64,000 nt of DNA from Cupriavidus campinensis (GCF_905397395.1 NZ_CAJPVH010000022.1:1-64000), one strand, 5' to 3'. Shown: positions 48,431 through 58,760, numbered from the stretch's first letter. Made by a program: numbers and translations. Notes: generated from the letters alone by a model not told the origin.

Positions 48431-48777
48431 TAGAGCAAAGCAGGCCGATAAGCCGGATTCTGTGCGCGCGGCCCGCCTTGCGGCGCGCTGCGCGTGACAA
48501 CCATTCCTCTAGGCCGACCGTTACCGGCCGGCTCCAGCTCCCTACCCGCAGACTCAGCGGGCCGCTTCATCGTCTGCCTATTTGGGATTGCTCCGGGTGG
48601 AGGTTACCGCGTTTCACCCTTCCCGCCAGGCGAACCCGGCGGCAAGACTCGTCTCTGTGGCCCTATTCCGCACGTTGCCGTGGATGGCTGTTAGCCAACA
48701 CCCTGCCCTGTGGAGTCCGGACTTTCCTCCCCTTGCCCCTTGCGAGACAAGCAGCGATTGTCTGGCCTGCTTTGCGG
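48431..48777 (-). ncRNA. rnpB: RNase P catalytic RNA
   Basis: Bacterial type A RNase P RNA of about 347 bases. On the minus strand it shows the universal GAGGAAAGTCCGGACTCC core followed by ACAGGGCAGGGTG, and the 3' ACAGAATCCGGCTTATCGGC. The 5' AAAGCAGGCC pairs with 3' GGCCTGCTTT to close helix P1 (ends are therefore approximate to a few bases). A -10-like TAGACT at 48783-48788 fits a start near 48776. It processes the 5' ends of tRNA precursors. Confidence 0.97.
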
Positions 48778-48797
48778 CCCGCAGTCTACCACCGAAC

Positions 48798-49568
48798 TCA
48801 GCGGATCTGGCGGCCGGGGCGGAACACGGCCGTATCGTCGTAGAACGACGGCGCCTCGTTCTCATCACACCAGCCAGGAATGCCCAGCACCGGCAGCGGC
48901 GCGAAGCAGCGGCCACCGCGCAGCGTGCCCTGCCCGGCTGCCTCGGCGAGCGACGCGGCCAGGGTCTGGTCGATGACCGGCAGTGGCGTGCCGGGCGGCA
49001 CCGGCAGCCACCACGCGTGGGCCGTGATCGCCTTGTAAGGCTGCACCAGCTTTTCCAGCAAGGCGTGGCCGAACGGGATGACCGCGCACGCGCTGCCCCA
49101 CGCGGCGCGCGCCTCCACGAACAGCGTGCGCCAGGCAAACCCTTGCAGCGCCTGGGCCAGCCGGGCGTCCTCGGTCAGGAAAATTACCGCGTTCTCGTCG
49201 AATAGCGTTGCGGCATCGCGCAGGCCGCCACGTACGGGCCGCACGCCGTCACGCGTGATGGCCTCGGCCTGGAGCCGGTTCAGCACGGCCTTGGTCGCGG
49301 GGAAATGGAGCCAGATCAGCGCGTTGAACGCGTCGTGGAGGTTCTCACGCGTGGGGACGTGGCCAGTGGCGTGGATATGCGCCTCATAGGCCACCCCATC
49401 GGGAAGATCAGACTGGGGGACGAAGCGCAGCGGCTGGCCGTTGGCGTTCGCCAGCCCGGCAGCTACGGCTTGTTCGTCGAGCGCCGCGCGCAGATCGGCG
49501 GCGGAAAGCGCGACCCCGGACGCGGCGAATGGCCGGAACCACGGCCGCGTCCAGTCGATGCCAGGCAA
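48798..49568 (-). CDS. DUF3025 domain protein
   Basis: 256 residues, cytosolic, beginning MPGIDWTRPWFRPF. NALIWLHFPATKAVLNRLQ and RDAATLFDENAVIFL are the recognisable DUF3025 segments, with several conserved His/Trp/Asp but no known catalytic motif. It starts 5 bases after pyrC and is co-transcribed with it. Its 3' end overlaps the likely rnpB promoter region. Function unknown. Confidence 0.85.
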   Translation of the reverse strand: MPGIDWTRPWFRPFAASGVALSAADLRAALDEQAVAAGLANANGQPLRFVPQSDLPDGVAYEAHIHATGHVPTRENLHDAFNALIWLHFPATKAVLNRLQAEAITRDGVRPVRGGLRDAATLFDENAVIFLTEDARLAQALQGFAWRTLFVEARAAWGSACAVIPFGHALLEKLVQPYKAITAHAWWLPVPPGTPLPVIDQTLAASLAEAAGQGTLRGGRCFAPLPVLGIPGWCDENEAPSFYDDTAVFRPGRQIR

Positions 49569-49573
49569 GTCGC

Positions 49574-50608
49574 TTATTGCGCCTTCCAGCGCAAGGTCTC
49601 GCCGGCGCGCAGCGGCACCAAGGTGGTGTCGCCGTACGGCAGTTCAGCCGGCAATTCCCAGTCTTCGCGCGAGAGCGTAAGCGTGCCGGTGTTGCGCGGC
49701 AGGCCGTAGAACGCCGGACCGTGGAAGCTGGCGAAGCCTTCCAGCTTGTCGAGCGCGCCGGCGGCATCGAACGCTTCGGCGTACAGCTCCATCGCATGCA
49801 GTGCCGTGTAGCAGCCCGCGCAGCCGCAGGCGTGTTCCTTCAGACCGCGTGCATGCGGCGCGCTGTCCGTGCCGAGGAAGAACCGCGCGCTGCCCGACGT
49901 GGCCGCCTTGACCAGCGCCTCGCGGTGGGTCTCGCGCTTGAGCACCGGCAGGCAGTAGTAATGCGGGCGGATGCCGCCGGTGAAGATCGCGTTGCGGTTG
50001 TACAGCAGGTGGTGCGCGGTGATCGTCGCGCCAACCGGGCCTTCGGCCTCGGCCACGTACTCGGCCGCGTCCTTGGTGGTGATGTGCTCGAAAACCACCT
50101 TCAGCTCCGGGAAGTCCTTGCGCAGCGGCCGCATCACGCGGTCGATGAACACGGCTTCGCGGTCGAAGATATCGATGTCGCCATCGGTCACTTCGCCGTG
50201 CACCAGCAGCGGCAGGCCGGCGCGCTGCATGGCCTCCAGCGTGGCGGCACAGCGGCGGATGTCGGTCACGCCGGCATCGCTGTTGGTGGTGGCACCGGCC
50301 GGATACAGCTTCACCGCGTGGACGAAGCCGCTCGCCTTGGCGGCGACGATTTCCTCGGCCGGCGTGTTGTCGGTCAGGTACAGCGTCATCAGCGGCTCGA
50401 ACGCCATGCCGGACGGCAGCGCGGCCAGGATGCGCGCCCGGTAGGCGGCGGCCTGCTCCACCGTGGTCACGGGCGGCTTCAGGTTCGGCATGATGATGGC
50501 GCGGCCGAACTGGCGCGCGGTGTCCGGCAGTACGGCGGCCAGCGCCGCGCCATCGCGCAGGTGCAGGTGCCAGTCGTCCGGGCGGGTGATGGTGAGCGTC
50601 TGGGTCAT
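49574..50608 (-). CDS. pyrC: Dihydroorotase
   Basis: 344-residue zinc amidohydrolase of pyrimidine synthesis, class II (E. coli PyrC-like). The N-terminal metal motif is [10 protein letters not shown]; the carbamylated lysine is expected in [27 protein letters not shown] holds the catalytic aspartate. Ten bases after ttuD, same strand. Confidence 0.97.
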   Translation of the reverse strand: MTQTLTITRPDDWHLHLRDGAALAAVLPDTARQFGRAIIMPNLKPPVTTVEQAAAYRARILAALPSGMAFEPLMTLYLTDNTPAEEIVAAKASGFVHAVKLYPAGATTNSDAGVTDIRRCAATLEAMQRAGLPLLVHGEVTDGDIDIFDREAVFIDRVMRPLRKDFPELKVVFEHITTKDAAEYVAEAEGPVGATITAHHLLYNRNAIFTGGIRPHYYCLPVLKRETHREALVKAATSGSARFFLGTDSAPHARGLKEHACGCAGCYTALHAMELYAEAFDAAGALDKLEGFASFHGPAFYGLPRNTGTLTLSREDWELPAELPYGDTTLVPLRAGETLRWKAQ

Positions 50609-50618
50609 AGCTGGAAAA

Positions 50619-51926
50619 TCAAAGAATCAGGATGGCGCGGTAATCGTTCACGTTGGTGCGCGTGGGGCCGGTCTGGACCAGGTCGCCGATGGCATCGAAG
50701 AAGCCCCAGGCGTCGTGCGCGTCGAGTTGCTGGCGGGCGGAGACCCCTGCGGCCTCGGCGCGCTGGAGCGAATCGGGGCAGCACAGGGCGCCGGCGTTGT
50801 CCTCGGAGCCATCGATGCCGTCCGTATCGGCGGCAATCGCATGGATATTGTCCGCCCCGCCCAGCTCGATCGCCAGCGAGAGCAGGAACTCCGAGCAACG
50901 ACCGCCCCGGGCCCGTTCCGCGCCGCTGGCGGGCAGCGTCACCGTGCATTCGCCACCGGAAATCAGCGCCACCGGCGCCGCGAACGGCGCATTGTACGCG
51001 CGAATCTCGCGCACCAGCGCGGCATAGACCCGCGCGACTTCCTGGGCTTCGCCGGTCACGGTGTCGCCGAGGACCACGGGCTGGACGCCCTGCTTGCGAA
51101 ACAGCGCGGCGGCGGCTTCCAGGCTGCCGTGCGCGGTGGCGATCATGTGGTTCTGGACCCGGGTGAACAACGGATCACCCGGTTTGGGCGTCTCGTCGAT
51201 CTCGCCCCGCGCGCCGCGTTCCAGGTGCGATTGCACCGGGGCCGGCACCTTCGCGCCATAGCGCTGGAGGATGGCGAGGGCATCGGCATAAGTGCTCGCA
51301 TCGGGCACGGTGGGGCCGGAAGCGATGGCGCTGGGATCATCGCCGGCCACGTCCGAGACGATCAGCGTGGTCACGGGCGCCTTGCTCGCCTGCGCCAGCC
51401 GGCCGCCCTGGATGCGCGACAGGTGCTTGCGCACGACGTTCATTTCTGTGATGGGTGCGCCACACCGAAGCAGTTCGCGCGTGGTGGCCTTGAGGTCCGC
51501 CATGGCGATGCCTTCGGCCGGCAGCGACAGCAGGCTCGACCCGCCGCCAGACACCAGCACGATCAGCCGGTCTTCCGGCCCGAGCGCCTGCACGCGGGTG
51601 AGGATGTCCGCCGCGGCCTGTTCGCCGGCCTCGTCGGGCACGGGATGGCCGGCCTCGATCACGCGGATATGGTCGGTCGGCAGGCCATGCGCGTAGCGGG
51701 TGACGACGATGCCGTCGAGCGTGGCGCGGCCCGCGTAGGCACGCTCGACGGCCAGCGCCATCGATGCGGCGGCCTTGCCCGCCCCGACCACGAGCGTGCG
51801 GCCGCCGGCGTGGGGCGGCGGCAGGTGGGCGGCGACGATCTCGAGCGGGTCTGCGGCGGCGACGGCGGCCCGGAAGCTCTCCAGCAGCAGCGTACGGGGA
51901 TCGATATGGGAGTTCGCGGTATTCAC
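50619..51926 (-). CDS. ttuD: Glycerate 2-kinase / hydroxypyruvate reductase-type TtuD
   Basis: 435 residues with the glycerate kinase-II (DUF4147) N-terminal domain ([16 protein letters not shown]) and the MOFRL C-terminal domain ([29 protein letters not shown]). It starts at GTG 51926, overlapping the ttuC stop (GTGA). In tartrate utilisation the TtuC product is processed via glycerate, which this kinase would phosphorylate; older literature calls TtuD a hydroxypyruvate reductase. Assignment to kinase activity is by family. Confidence 0.9.
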   Translation of the reverse strand: MNTANSHIDPRTLLLESFRAAVAAADPLEIVAAHLPPPHAGGRTLVVGAGKAAASMALAVERAYAGRATLDGIVVTRYAHGLPTDHIRVIEAGHPVPDEAGEQAAADILTRVQALGPEDRLIVLVSGGGSSLLSLPAEGIAMADLKATTRELLRCGAPITEMNVVRKHLSRIQGGRLAQASKAPVTTLIVSDVAGDDPSAIASGPTVPDASTYADALAILQRYGAKVPAPVQSHLERGARGEIDETPKPGDPLFTRVQNHMIATAHGSLEAAAALFRKQGVQPVVLGDTVTGEAQEVARVYAALVREIRAYNAPFAAPVALISGGECTVTLPASGAERARGGRCSEFLLSLAIELGGADNIHAIAADTDGIDGSEDNAGALCCPDSLQRAEAAGVSARQQLDAHDAWGFFDAIGDLVQTGPTRTNVNDYRAILIL

Positions 51927-52996
51927 AGCGCCTCCGCAATCGCACGGCCCAGGTCTGCCGTTCCGGCGGTGCCGCCAATGTCGCGCGTCAGCGGCGCGTG
52001 GCCTGGCCCGGCGGCCAGCACCTTCTCGATGGCGGCCAGCACGGCGGCGCCCGCATCGGCATGGCCGAGGTGCTCCAGCATCATCGCGCCGCACCAGATC
52101 TGGCCGATCGGGTTGGCCACGCCACGCCCGGCGATGTCCGGCGCCGAGCCATGCACCGGCTCGAACAAGCTCGGATAGGTCTTGTCCGGGTTGATATTGC
52201 CCGACGGGGCCACGCCGATCGTGCCGGTGCAGGCCGGGCCGAGGTCGGACAGGATGTCGCCGAACAGGTTGCTGGCCACCACCACGTCGAACCAGTCCGG
52301 ATGCTGCACGAAGTGCGCGGTCAGGATGTCGATGTGGTACTTGTCCACCTTCAGGCCGGGGTAGTTGGCGGCCATGGCCTCCACGCGCTCGTCCCAGTAC
52401 GGCATGGTGATGGAGATGCCGTTCGACTTGGTGGCCGAGGTCAGGTGCTGCTTGGGCCTTTTCTGGGCCAGTTCGAACGCGAATTTCAGGATGCGGTCCA
52501 CGCCGACGCGGCTCATCACGGTCTCCTGGACCACGATTTCGCGCTCGGTGCCCGGGAACATGCGCCCGCCGATGCTCGAATACTCGCCCTCGGTGTTCTC
52601 GCGCACCACGTAGAAGTCGATATCGCCAGGCTGGCGGCCGGCCAGCGGGCTCTTGATGCCGGGCATCAGGCGCACCGGGCGCAGGTTTACGTACTGGTCG
52701 AACGAGCGGCGGAACTGGAGCAGCGAGCCCCACAGGGACACGTGGTCCGGGATCTTCTCGGGCCAGCCCACGGCGCCGAAGTAGATGGCGTCGTACTTGA
52801 CCAGCGTGTCGAACCAGTCGTCCGGCAGCATCTTGCCGTGGCGGGCGTAGTAATCGTAGCTGGAGAAGTCGAAGTGGTCCCACTGGAAGTCGATGCCGAA
52901 GCGGCGCGCGGCGGCGTCCATGGCACGGATGCCTTCGGGCATCACTTCCGTTCCGATTCCGTCTCCGGGAATGACAGCGATCTTGTATTGACTCAT
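51923..52996 (-). CDS. ttuC: Tartrate dehydrogenase/decarboxylase (TtuC)
   Basis: 357-residue beta-decarboxylating dehydrogenase. IAVIPGDGIGTEVMPEG at the N-terminus, the R-x-N loop in VRENTEGEYSSIGG, and NPIGQIWCGAMMLEHLG near the C-terminus identify the family; close similarity to tartrate/D-malate dehydrogenases is inferred from these segments. It starts at MSQYKIAVIPGDG (52996). Couples to ttuD. Confidence 0.9.
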   Translation of the reverse strand: MSQYKIAVIPGDGIGTEVMPEGIRAMDAAARRFGIDFQWDHFDFSSYDYYARHGKMLPDDWFDTLVKYDAIYFGAVGWPEKIPDHVSLWGSLLQFRRSFDQYVNLRPVRLMPGIKSPLAGRQPGDIDFYVVRENTEGEYSSIGGRMFPGTEREIVVQETVMSRVGVDRILKFAFELAQKRPKQHLTSATKSNGISITMPYWDERVEAMAANYPGLKVDKYHIDILTAHFVQHPDWFDVVVASNLFGDILSDLGPACTGTIGVAPSGNINPDKTYPSLFEPVHGSAPDIAGRGVANPIGQIWCGAMMLEHLGHADAGAAVLAAIEKVLAAGPGHAPLTRDIGGTAGTADLGRAIAEAL

Positions 52997-53125
52997 GGCT
53001 GGGAAGGGGCTGGGGCTGAACAACTGGGGGGCGCCCGGGCGCCGCGCTTGGCAGCGTCCCGCACGCGCGGGATAATGTCTGCATTCTATTGCAAAGCGGC
53101 AGCCCCTTGCCGCACCGGTGCCCCC

Positions 53126-53956
53126 ATGTGCCAGCTGCTAGGCATGAACTGCGCCACGCCAACCGACGTGACGTTCTCCTTCACGGGCTTTGCCGCCCGT
53201 GGCGGCGTGACCGACCACCATGCCGACGGTTTCGGCGTGGCGTTCTTCGAGGACAAGGCCTGCCGGCTGTTCATCGACAACCAGTCTGCCGGCACCTCGC
53301 CGGTGGCCGAGCTGATCAAGCGTTATCCGATCAAGTCGAAGAACGTCATTTCCCATATCCGCAAGGCGACGCAGGGCACAGTGCTGCTGGAAAACTGCCA
53401 TCCGTTCATGCGCGAGCTCTGGGGCCGGCACTGGATCTTCGCCCATAACGGCGACCTGAAGGGCTTCGCGCCGTTCCTCTCCGGCGTGTACCAGCCGGTG
53501 GGCGACACCGACAGCGAACTCGCGTTCTGCACGCTGATGCAGGGGCTGCGCAAGCGGTTCCCGGGCTCCCAGCCGCCGCTGAACGAGTTGGGCCACGCGC
53601 TGGCGGACATCACGCGCGACATCACGCTGCACGGCGTTTTCAACTTTCTACTATGCAATGGGCAGGCGCTGTTCGCGCACTGCTCGACGCACCTGTACTA
53701 CATCGTGCGGCAGTGGCCGTTCTCGAAGGCGCATCTGATCGATGCCGACCTGTCGATCGATTTCGCCCAGGTGACTACGCCCGACGACCGCGTGGCCGTG
53801 ATCGCCACCGCCCCGCTGACCGACAACGAGACCTGGACGCGCTTCATGCCGGGCGAGCTGATCATGTTCGAACATGGGCTACCGACAATGACCCTGACCG
53901 TGCCGATCCCGCCCGAGGTGCAGGCGAAGAACGCGGCCAATACGGCGTGTACTTGA
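53126..53956 (+). CDS. Class II glutamine amidotransferase (YafJ-like)
   Basis: 276 residues. The N-terminal nucleophile Cys2 follows the initiator Met (MCQLLGMNC). HADGFGVAFFE, SHIRKATQG and FAHNGDL complete the glutaminase site. No synthetase domain follows, so it is a stand-alone YafJ-type amidotransferase of unknown acceptor. The ATG at 53126 is fixed by the need for Cys2 to become the N-terminus. Divergent from ttuC. Confidence 0.92.
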   Translation: MCQLLGMNCATPTDVTFSFTGFAARGGVTDHHADGFGVAFFEDKACRLFIDNQSAGTSPVAELIKRYPIKSKNVISHIRKATQGTVLLENCHPFMRELWGRHWIFAHNGDLKGFAPFLSGVYQPVGDTDSELAFCTLMQGLRKRFPGSQPPLNELGHALADITRDITLHGVFNFLLCNGQALFAHCSTHLYYIVRQWPFSKAHLIDADLSIDFAQVTTPDDRVAVIATAPLTDNETWTRFMPGELIMFEHGLPTMTLTVPIPPEVQAKNAANTACT

Positions 53957-53998
53957 GACTTCTGGCTTTGGGGAGGGTGAAGCGGGAGGGATGCTGCG

Positions 53999-54021
53999 CC
54001 CCTCTCCCGTGGGGAGAGGGG
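53999..54021. terminator. CCCCTCTCCC hairpin between convergent genes
   Basis: CCCCTCTCCC (53999-54008) pairs with GGGAGAGGGG (54012-54021), loop GTG. It lies between the amidotransferase and gltL. No T run. Hairpins of this sequence are common intergenic elements in this bacterial group. Confidence 0.55.
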
Positions 54022-54043
54022 GTCTGACGACCTGCTACACCGA

Positions 54044-54778
54044 TCAGTGTTGCAGGATCTTCGACAGGAACTGGCGGGCGCGCTCCGAGCGGGCGGCGAT
54101 ATCGCCGAAGAACTCTTCCTTCGGGCAGTCCTCGACGATCTTGCCGGCGTCCATGAAGATCACGCGGTTGGCCACCTTGCGTGCGAAGCCCATTTCGTGG
54201 GTCACGCACATCATGGTCATGCCTTCCTGAGCCAGCTGCACCATCACGTCCAGCACCTCGTTGACCATCTCCGGGTCAAGCGCCGAGGTCGGTTCGTCGA
54301 ACAGCATGCAGATCGGGTCCATCGACAGCGCGCGGGCAATCGCCACGCGCTGCTGCTGGCCGCCGGACAGCTGGCCGGGGAACTTGGACGCCTGGTTCTT
54401 CAGGCCCACGCGCTCCAGGTACTTCAGGCCCTTGGCCATCGCCTCGTCCTTCGAGCGGCCGAGCACCTTCATCTGGGCGATGGTCAGGTTCTCGGTGATC
54501 GACAGGTGCGGGAACAGCTCGAAGTTCTGGAACACCATGCCCACGCGCGAGCGCAGCTTCGGCAGGTTGGTCTTGGGGTTGCCCACCGAGGTACCGTCGA
54601 CCAGGATGTCGCCCTTCTGGAACGGCTCCAGCGCGTTCACGGTCTTGATCAGCGTGGACTTGCCCGAACCGGACGGGCCGCACACCACCACCACTTCACC
54701 CTTGGCAACCTTGGTGGTGCAGTCGGTCAGCACCTGGAACGTGCCGTACCACTTGGAAACGTTATTAATTTCGATCAT
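54044..54778 (-). CDS. gltL: Glutamate/aspartate ABC importer ATPase
   Basis: 244-residue polar amino-acid ABC ATPase. Walker [10 protein letters not shown], signature [15 protein letters not shown], Walker [16 protein letters not shown]-loop CVTHEMGFA. Last gene of gltIJKL; overlaps gltK by ATGA. Confidence 0.94.
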   Translation of the reverse strand: MIEINNVSKWYGTFQVLTDCTTKVAKGEVVVVCGPSGSGKSTLIKTVNALEPFQKGDILVDGTSVGNPKTNLPKLRSRVGMVFQNFELFPHLSITENLTIAQMKVLGRSKDEAMAKGLKYLERVGLKNQASKFPGQLSGGQQQRVAIARALSMDPICMLFDEPTSALDPEMVNEVLDVMVQLAQEGMTMMCVTHEMGFARKVANRVIFMDAGKIVEDCPKEEFFGDIAARSERARQFLSKILQH

Positions 54779-55458
54779 ACAGCCACCTTTTTCTGATAAC
54801 GCTTGACCAGCAGCGAAGCGGAGAAGCAGATAACGAAGTACACGAAGCCCGCGAACAGCAGCATCTCGACGATGCGGCCGTCGCGCTCGCCAATGCCGTA
54901 GGCCTGGCCGAAGAAGTCAGCCAGCGCGCTCACGTAGACCAGCGACGTATCCTGGAACAGGATGATGCCCTGCGTCAGCAGCAGCGGCACCATGTTGCGG
55001 AACGCCTGCGGCAGGATCACCAGCCGCATGGTCTGGCCGTAGGTCATGCCCAGCGCCTGCGCGGCGAACATCTGCCCGCGCGACACGCTCTGGATACCGG
55101 CCCGGATGATCTCTGAGTAGTAAGCGGCCTCGAACAGCGCGAACGCAATGAGCGCCGAGGTCATCCGCAGATCGGCCGCGGGCGACAGGTTGAACAGCTT
55201 CTGCAGCAGCTGCGGGATGATCAGGAAGAACCACAACAGCACCATCACCAGCGGGATGGAGCGGAAGATGGTCACGTACCCCTGGGCAAACCAGTTCAGC
55301 GCCCTGAAGGAGGACAGGCGCATCATCGCGAGGATGGTGCCCCAGACAATGCCCACCACCACCGCGGTCACGGTGATCTTGAGCGACACCATCATGCCCT
55401 CGCCCAGCACGCGCAGGGTGTCGGGGTTGATGGAACTGAAGTCGAATTCGTATGCCAT
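54775..55458 (-). CDS. gltK: Glutamate/aspartate ABC importer permease GltK
   Basis: 227 residues, about five hydrophobic segments, with the ABC-coupling EAA-like loop in [21 protein letters not shown]. It forms the membrane channel with GltJ. Ten bases after gltJ. Confidence 0.92.
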   Translation of the reverse strand: MAYEFDFSSINPDTLRVLGEGMMVSLKITVTAVVVGIVWGTILAMMRLSSFRALNWFAQGYVTIFRSIPLVMVLLWFFLIIPQLLQKLFNLSPAADLRMTSALIAFALFEAAYYSEIIRAGIQSVSRGQMFAAQALGMTYGQTMRLVILPQAFRNMVPLLLTQGIILFQDTSLVYVSALADFFGQAYGIGERDGRIVEMLLFAGFVYFVICFSASLLVKRYQKKVAV

Positions 55459-55468
55459 GTGCGCCCCT

Positions 55469-56197
55469 TTACTTGCCGCCGATGAAGCCCGGCACGCGGG
55501 TCCGGCGTTCCACCCAGCGCATGATCAGCATGACCGTCACGTTGATCAGCATGTACATCACTGTGACCGCGATGAACGATTCATACGGACGCGCCGTGTA
55601 GTCCACCAGCTGGCGGCCCTGCGCGGCGAGTTCCAGCAGGCCGATCGTGGAGGCCACCGCCGAGTTCTTGAAGATGTTCAGGAATTCGGAGGTCAGCGGC
55701 GGCACGATGACGCGGAAGGACATCGGCAACAGCACGAAGCGGTACGTCTGCGCGAGCGTGAAGCCCATCGCCAGGCCGGCGTTGCGCTGGCCCGGCGGCA
55801 GCGAGTTGATACCCGAGCGCACCTGTTCGCAAACCCGGGCGGCCGTAAACGTGCCCAGGCAGAGCATGGCGGCCAGGAACTGCTGGGTGAACGGGTTCAT
55901 CTGCTTGATCGCGTCGCCGAACGGCAGCAGCTCGGGAATCACGAAATACCAGATGAACAGCTGAACCAGCAGCGGAATGTTCCGGAAAATCTCGACATAC
56001 GTCGCGGCAATACCCGACAGCAGCTTGTTCGGCACCGTGCGCAGCACGCCGAGCACCGAGCCGATGACGAGGGCGATGGCCCACGAGGTGAGGCCCAGCG
56101 CGATCGTCACCTTGAGACCGGAAATCATCCAGTCCAGGTACGTCTCGTTCTGCGCGGCCTGCTCGAGGAACACTCCCCAGTGAAAAATGTAATCCAT
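55469..56197 (-). CDS. gltJ: Glutamate/aspartate ABC importer permease GltJ
   Basis: 242 residues, multiple membrane segments, with the coupling loop in [28 protein letters not shown] stands 6-11 bases ahead of the ATG at 56197. Separated from gltI by a hairpin-plus-T-run element that should lower its expression relative to the binding protein. Confidence 0.92.
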   Translation of the reverse strand: MDYIFHWGVFLEQAAQNETYLDWMISGLKVTIALGLTSWAIALVIGSVLGVLRTVPNKLLSGIAATYVEIFRNIPLLVQLFIWYFVIPELLPFGDAIKQMNPFTQQFLAAMLCLGTFTAARVCEQVRSGINSLPPGQRNAGLAMGFTLAQTYRFVLLPMSFRVIVPPLTSEFLNIFKNSAVASTIGLLELAAQGRQLVDYTARPYESFIAVTVMYMLINVTVMLIMRWVERRTRVPGFIGGK

Positions 56198-56209
56198 AGT
56201 GCGTCCTTC

Positions 56210-56242
56210 AAAAAGAAACGGAAGGACTTCTCCTTCCGTTTC
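56210..56242 (-). terminator. Intercistronic terminator/attenuator between gltI and gltJ
   Basis: A perfect 12-bp stem (56215-56226 with 56231-56242) with a GAAG tetraloop on the minus strand, followed by TTTTTG. It lies inside the gltIJKL operon, 21 bases after the gltI stop and about 18 bases before gltJ. Confidence 0.75.
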
Positions 56243-56263
56243 GCACTGCTCTGATCACAGGGA

Positions 56264-57163
56264 TCAGTCGAGTGCCTTGTCGTTCGGGTTCTTGAAGAGC
56301 GCCTTCATGTCTTCGGACAGCGGGAAGTCCAGGTTCAGGCCCTTCGGCGGTACCGGTTGCATGAACCACTTGGTGTACATCGTGTTGATCGAGCCGTCCT
56401 TCATCAGGCCGGTGATCACGGTGTCCGTCACCTTCTTGAACGGGGCATCATCCTTGCGGATCATGCAGCCGTACGACTCGCGCGATTGCGGCTTGCCAAC
56501 GACGATCCAGTCGGCCGGGTTCTTGGCCTTGGCGCGTTCGCCGTAGAGCAGCGCGTCGTCCATCATGAACGCCACGGCACGGCCCGACTCCAGCGTCAGG
56601 AACGACTGGCCATGGTCCTTGGTGCTGATGATGTTGGCGCCCAGCTTCTGCTCGTCGTTCATCTTGCGCAGCAGGCGCTCGGACGTCGTGCCAGCGGTGG
56701 TCACCACGTTCTTGCCCTTCAGGTCGGCCCAGTCCTTGATGCCGCCATCCTTCTTCACCATGATGCGGGTGCCGATGATGAAGATGCTGGTCGAGAACGA
56801 GACCTGCTTCTGGCGCTCCAGGTTATTGGTCGTGGAACCGCACTCGATGTCGATCGTGCCGTTCTGCAGCAGCGTGATCCGGTTCTGCGAGGTAATCGGA
56901 ATTTCCTTAACCTGCAGGTTCGGCAGCTTCAGCTGGTCCTTCACGGCTTCCACGATCTTCATATTGATATCGTAGGAATAGCCCACCTGGCGCACGCCGC
57001 CAAGGTTGTAGTTGAACGGAATCGAGGAATCCCGCACACCCAGCGTAATAACACCCGTGTCCTTGATCTTCTGCAGCGTGCCCGTCAGCGGCTCTGCAGC
57101 CTGCGCGGTACCGCACAGAATACCCGCAGCAACCGCCAGGCTAGCCAGCTTGGCTACATTCAT
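56264..57163 (-). CDS. gltI: Glutamate/aspartate-binding periplasmic protein
   Basis: 299-residue solute-binding protein of family 3. Signal peptide ends CGTAQAAE (about residue 22). The ligand-binding SBP_bac_3 domain includes GVRDSSIPFNYN and VKEIPITSQNRITLLQNG. The ATG at 57163 is fixed by AAGGAGATGTT just upstream. It is the first and probably the most expressed gene of gltIJKL. Confidence 0.95.
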   Translation of the reverse strand: MNVAKLASLAVAAGILCGTAQAAEPLTGTLQKIKDTGVITLGVRDSSIPFNYNLGGVRQVGYSYDINMKIVEAVKDQLKLPNLQVKEIPITSQNRITLLQNGTIDIECGSTTNNLERQKQVSFSTSIFIIGTRIMVKKDGGIKDWADLKGKNVVTTAGTTSERLLRKMNDEQKLGANIISTKDHGQSFLTLESGRAVAFMMDDALLYGERAKAKNPADWIVVGKPQSRESYGCMIRKDDAPFKKVTDTVITGLMKDGSINTMYTKWFMQPVPPKGLNLDFPLSEDMKALFKNPNDKALD

Positions 57164-57200
57164 AACATCTCCTTGACCATGAAGAGAAAGGCGGGACTCT

Positions 57201-57216
57201 AGCAAAAAAAACGCCC
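57201..57216 (-). promoter_or_regulatory. Possible sigma-54 promoter of gltIJKL
   Basis: On the minus strand GGC (57215-57213), then TTGCT (57205-57201), with exactly ten bases between the invariant GG and GC, matches the -24/-12 consensus TGGCAC-N5-TTGCT at the key positions. A TAGAGT immediately downstream is a weaker sigma-70 alternative. Confidence 0.4.
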
Positions 57217-57343
57217 CACCGGCGAAACAGTATTGCTTAGCTCGTGACCCAAGACAACGGGTTTTTCCCCTAACTGGTGCCTGTGCGGGCATGGTTGCGC
57301 GGCATTGCGCCAAAATGCGACACAACTGCAATGGTTCCGAGAA

Positions 57344-57382
57344 CAAAAAAACGCGGCTGCCGGAAAACTCCGGCCGCCGCGT
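57344..57382 (-). terminator. Rho-independent terminator of gdhA
   Basis: Stem 57351-57363 with 57370-57382, two-base internal loop, then a run of seven T on the minus strand. It is 70 bases after the gdhA stop and upstream of gltI. Confidence 0.85.
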
Positions 57383-57452
57383 CCTTTCATGTCGGGGAAT
57401 GGATCGATGCTGCATCGCAACATCGATCCACCCCTTTCATTGCCCGTTTCAA

Positions 57453-58760
57453 TCAGGGATACAGGCCGCGCATCTCGCGCGCCTGCAGGATTCGCGTACA
57501 GGCAACGATAAACGCAGCCGTCCGCAGCGTGACCTTATTGTCCTGGGCAACCTGCCAGATCGCCCGGAAGGCCTCTTGCATGATTCGTACCAGGCGCTCG
57601 TTGATCTCCTCCTCGGTCCAGAAGAAGCTCGAGAAATCCTGCACCCATTCGAAGTAGGACACGGTCACGCCGCCGGCATTGGCGATGACGTCCGGGCAGA
57701 CCAGGATGTTGCGCTCGCGCAGGATGTCGTCCGCCTGGGGCGTGGTCGGGCCGTTGGCGCCCTCGATCACCAGCTTGGCCGTAATCTTGGGCGCGTTGGC
57801 AGCCGTGATCTGGCCTTCCAGCGCGGCCGGGATCAGGATGTCGCACTCCACTTCCCAGAACCGCTCGGTGGTCAGCACCTCGCCCTGGAAACCCTCGATC
57901 GTGCCGCTGTGCGACGCGTATTCCATCATCGCCGGCACATCGAGGCCGGCCGGGTTGTACAACGTGGTGCGGTGGTCCTGCACGGCCACCACCTTGGCTC
58001 CGGCCTCGTGGAACAGCTTGGCTGCCACGGCGCCCACATTGCCGAAGCCCTGCACAGCCACGCGTGCGCCCTTGATGTCCATGCCGAGGTTGCGGGCGGC
58101 TTCCGAGCCGACCACGAACACGCCGCGGCCGGTAGCCTCGTGACGGCCCAGCGACCCGCCCAGCGAGATCGGCTTGCCGGTCACCACGCCGGTGGCCGTG
58201 CTGCCCGAGTTCATCGAGTAGGTATCCATCATCCAGGCCATGACCTGGGCGTTGGTATTCACGTCCGGCGCCGGAATATCCTTGGTCGGGCCGATGATCA
58301 GGTTGATTTCACTGGTGTAGCGGCGCGTCAGGCGTTCCAGTTCGGCCGTGGAGAGCGTGCGCGGATCCACGCGGATGCCGCCCTTTGCACCACCGTAGGG
58401 CACATTGACGGCGGCATTCTTGACCGACATCCACGCCGACAGGGCCATCACCTCGGACAGCGTCACGTCCTGGTGGAAACGCACGCCGCCCTTGCCGGGG
58501 CCGCGCGAGAGGTTGTGCTGCACGCGATAGCCCTCGTAGTGGGCGATGGTGCCGTTGTCCAGTTCGATGGGCACGTCCACGATCAGCGCACGCTTGGGGC
58601 GCTTCAGCGTTTCCACCCAGCGGGCCAGCGAGCCCAGGTAGGGCGTGACGCGGTCGACCTGCTGGAGGTAGATGCCCCAGGGCCCGAGCGCGTCGGCGTT
58701 CAGGTACGAAGGCAGGGTGTGGGAGGCGATGGACGGCTTGGACGGTGCTGCGGAAGACAT
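57453..58760 (-). CDS. gdhA: Glutamate dehydrogenase
   Basis: 435 residues of the Glu/Leu/Phe/Val dehydrogenase family. The substrate site includes [13 protein letters not shown] and the catalytic Lys in [15 protein letters not shown]; the nucleotide-binding motif is [14 protein letters not shown]. Length and GPGKGG form fit the catabolic hexameric NAD-type enzymes. It yields 2-oxoglutarate and ammonia, and neighbours the glutamate importer genes, a sensible functional pair. Confidence 0.95.
   Translation of the reverse strand: MSSAAPSKPSIASHTLPSYLNADALGPWGIYLQQVDRVTPYLGSLARWVETLKRPKRALIVDVPIELDNGTIAHYEGYRVQHNLSRGPGKGGVRFHQDVTLSEVMALSAWMSVKNAAVNVPYGGAKGGIRVDPRTLSTAELERLTRRYTSEINLIIGPTKDIPAPDVNTNAQVMAWMMDTYSMNSGSTATGVVTGKPISLGGSLGRHEATGRGVFVVGSEAARNLGMDIKGARVAVQGFGNVGAVAAKLFHEAGAKVVAVQDHRTTLYNPAGLDVPAMMEYASHSGTIEGFQGEVLTTERFWEVECDILIPAALEGQITAANAPKITAKLVIEGANGPTTPQADDILRERNILVCPDVIANAGGVTVSYFEWVQDFSSFFWTEEEINERLVRIMQEAFRAIWQVAQDNKVTLRTAAFIVACTRILQAREMRGLYP

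Noticed and set aside
47811..48500. 229-codon minus-strand frame opposite the OsmC gene
   Set aside because: Antisense shadow of a clear YhfA-type gene, extending into rnpB.
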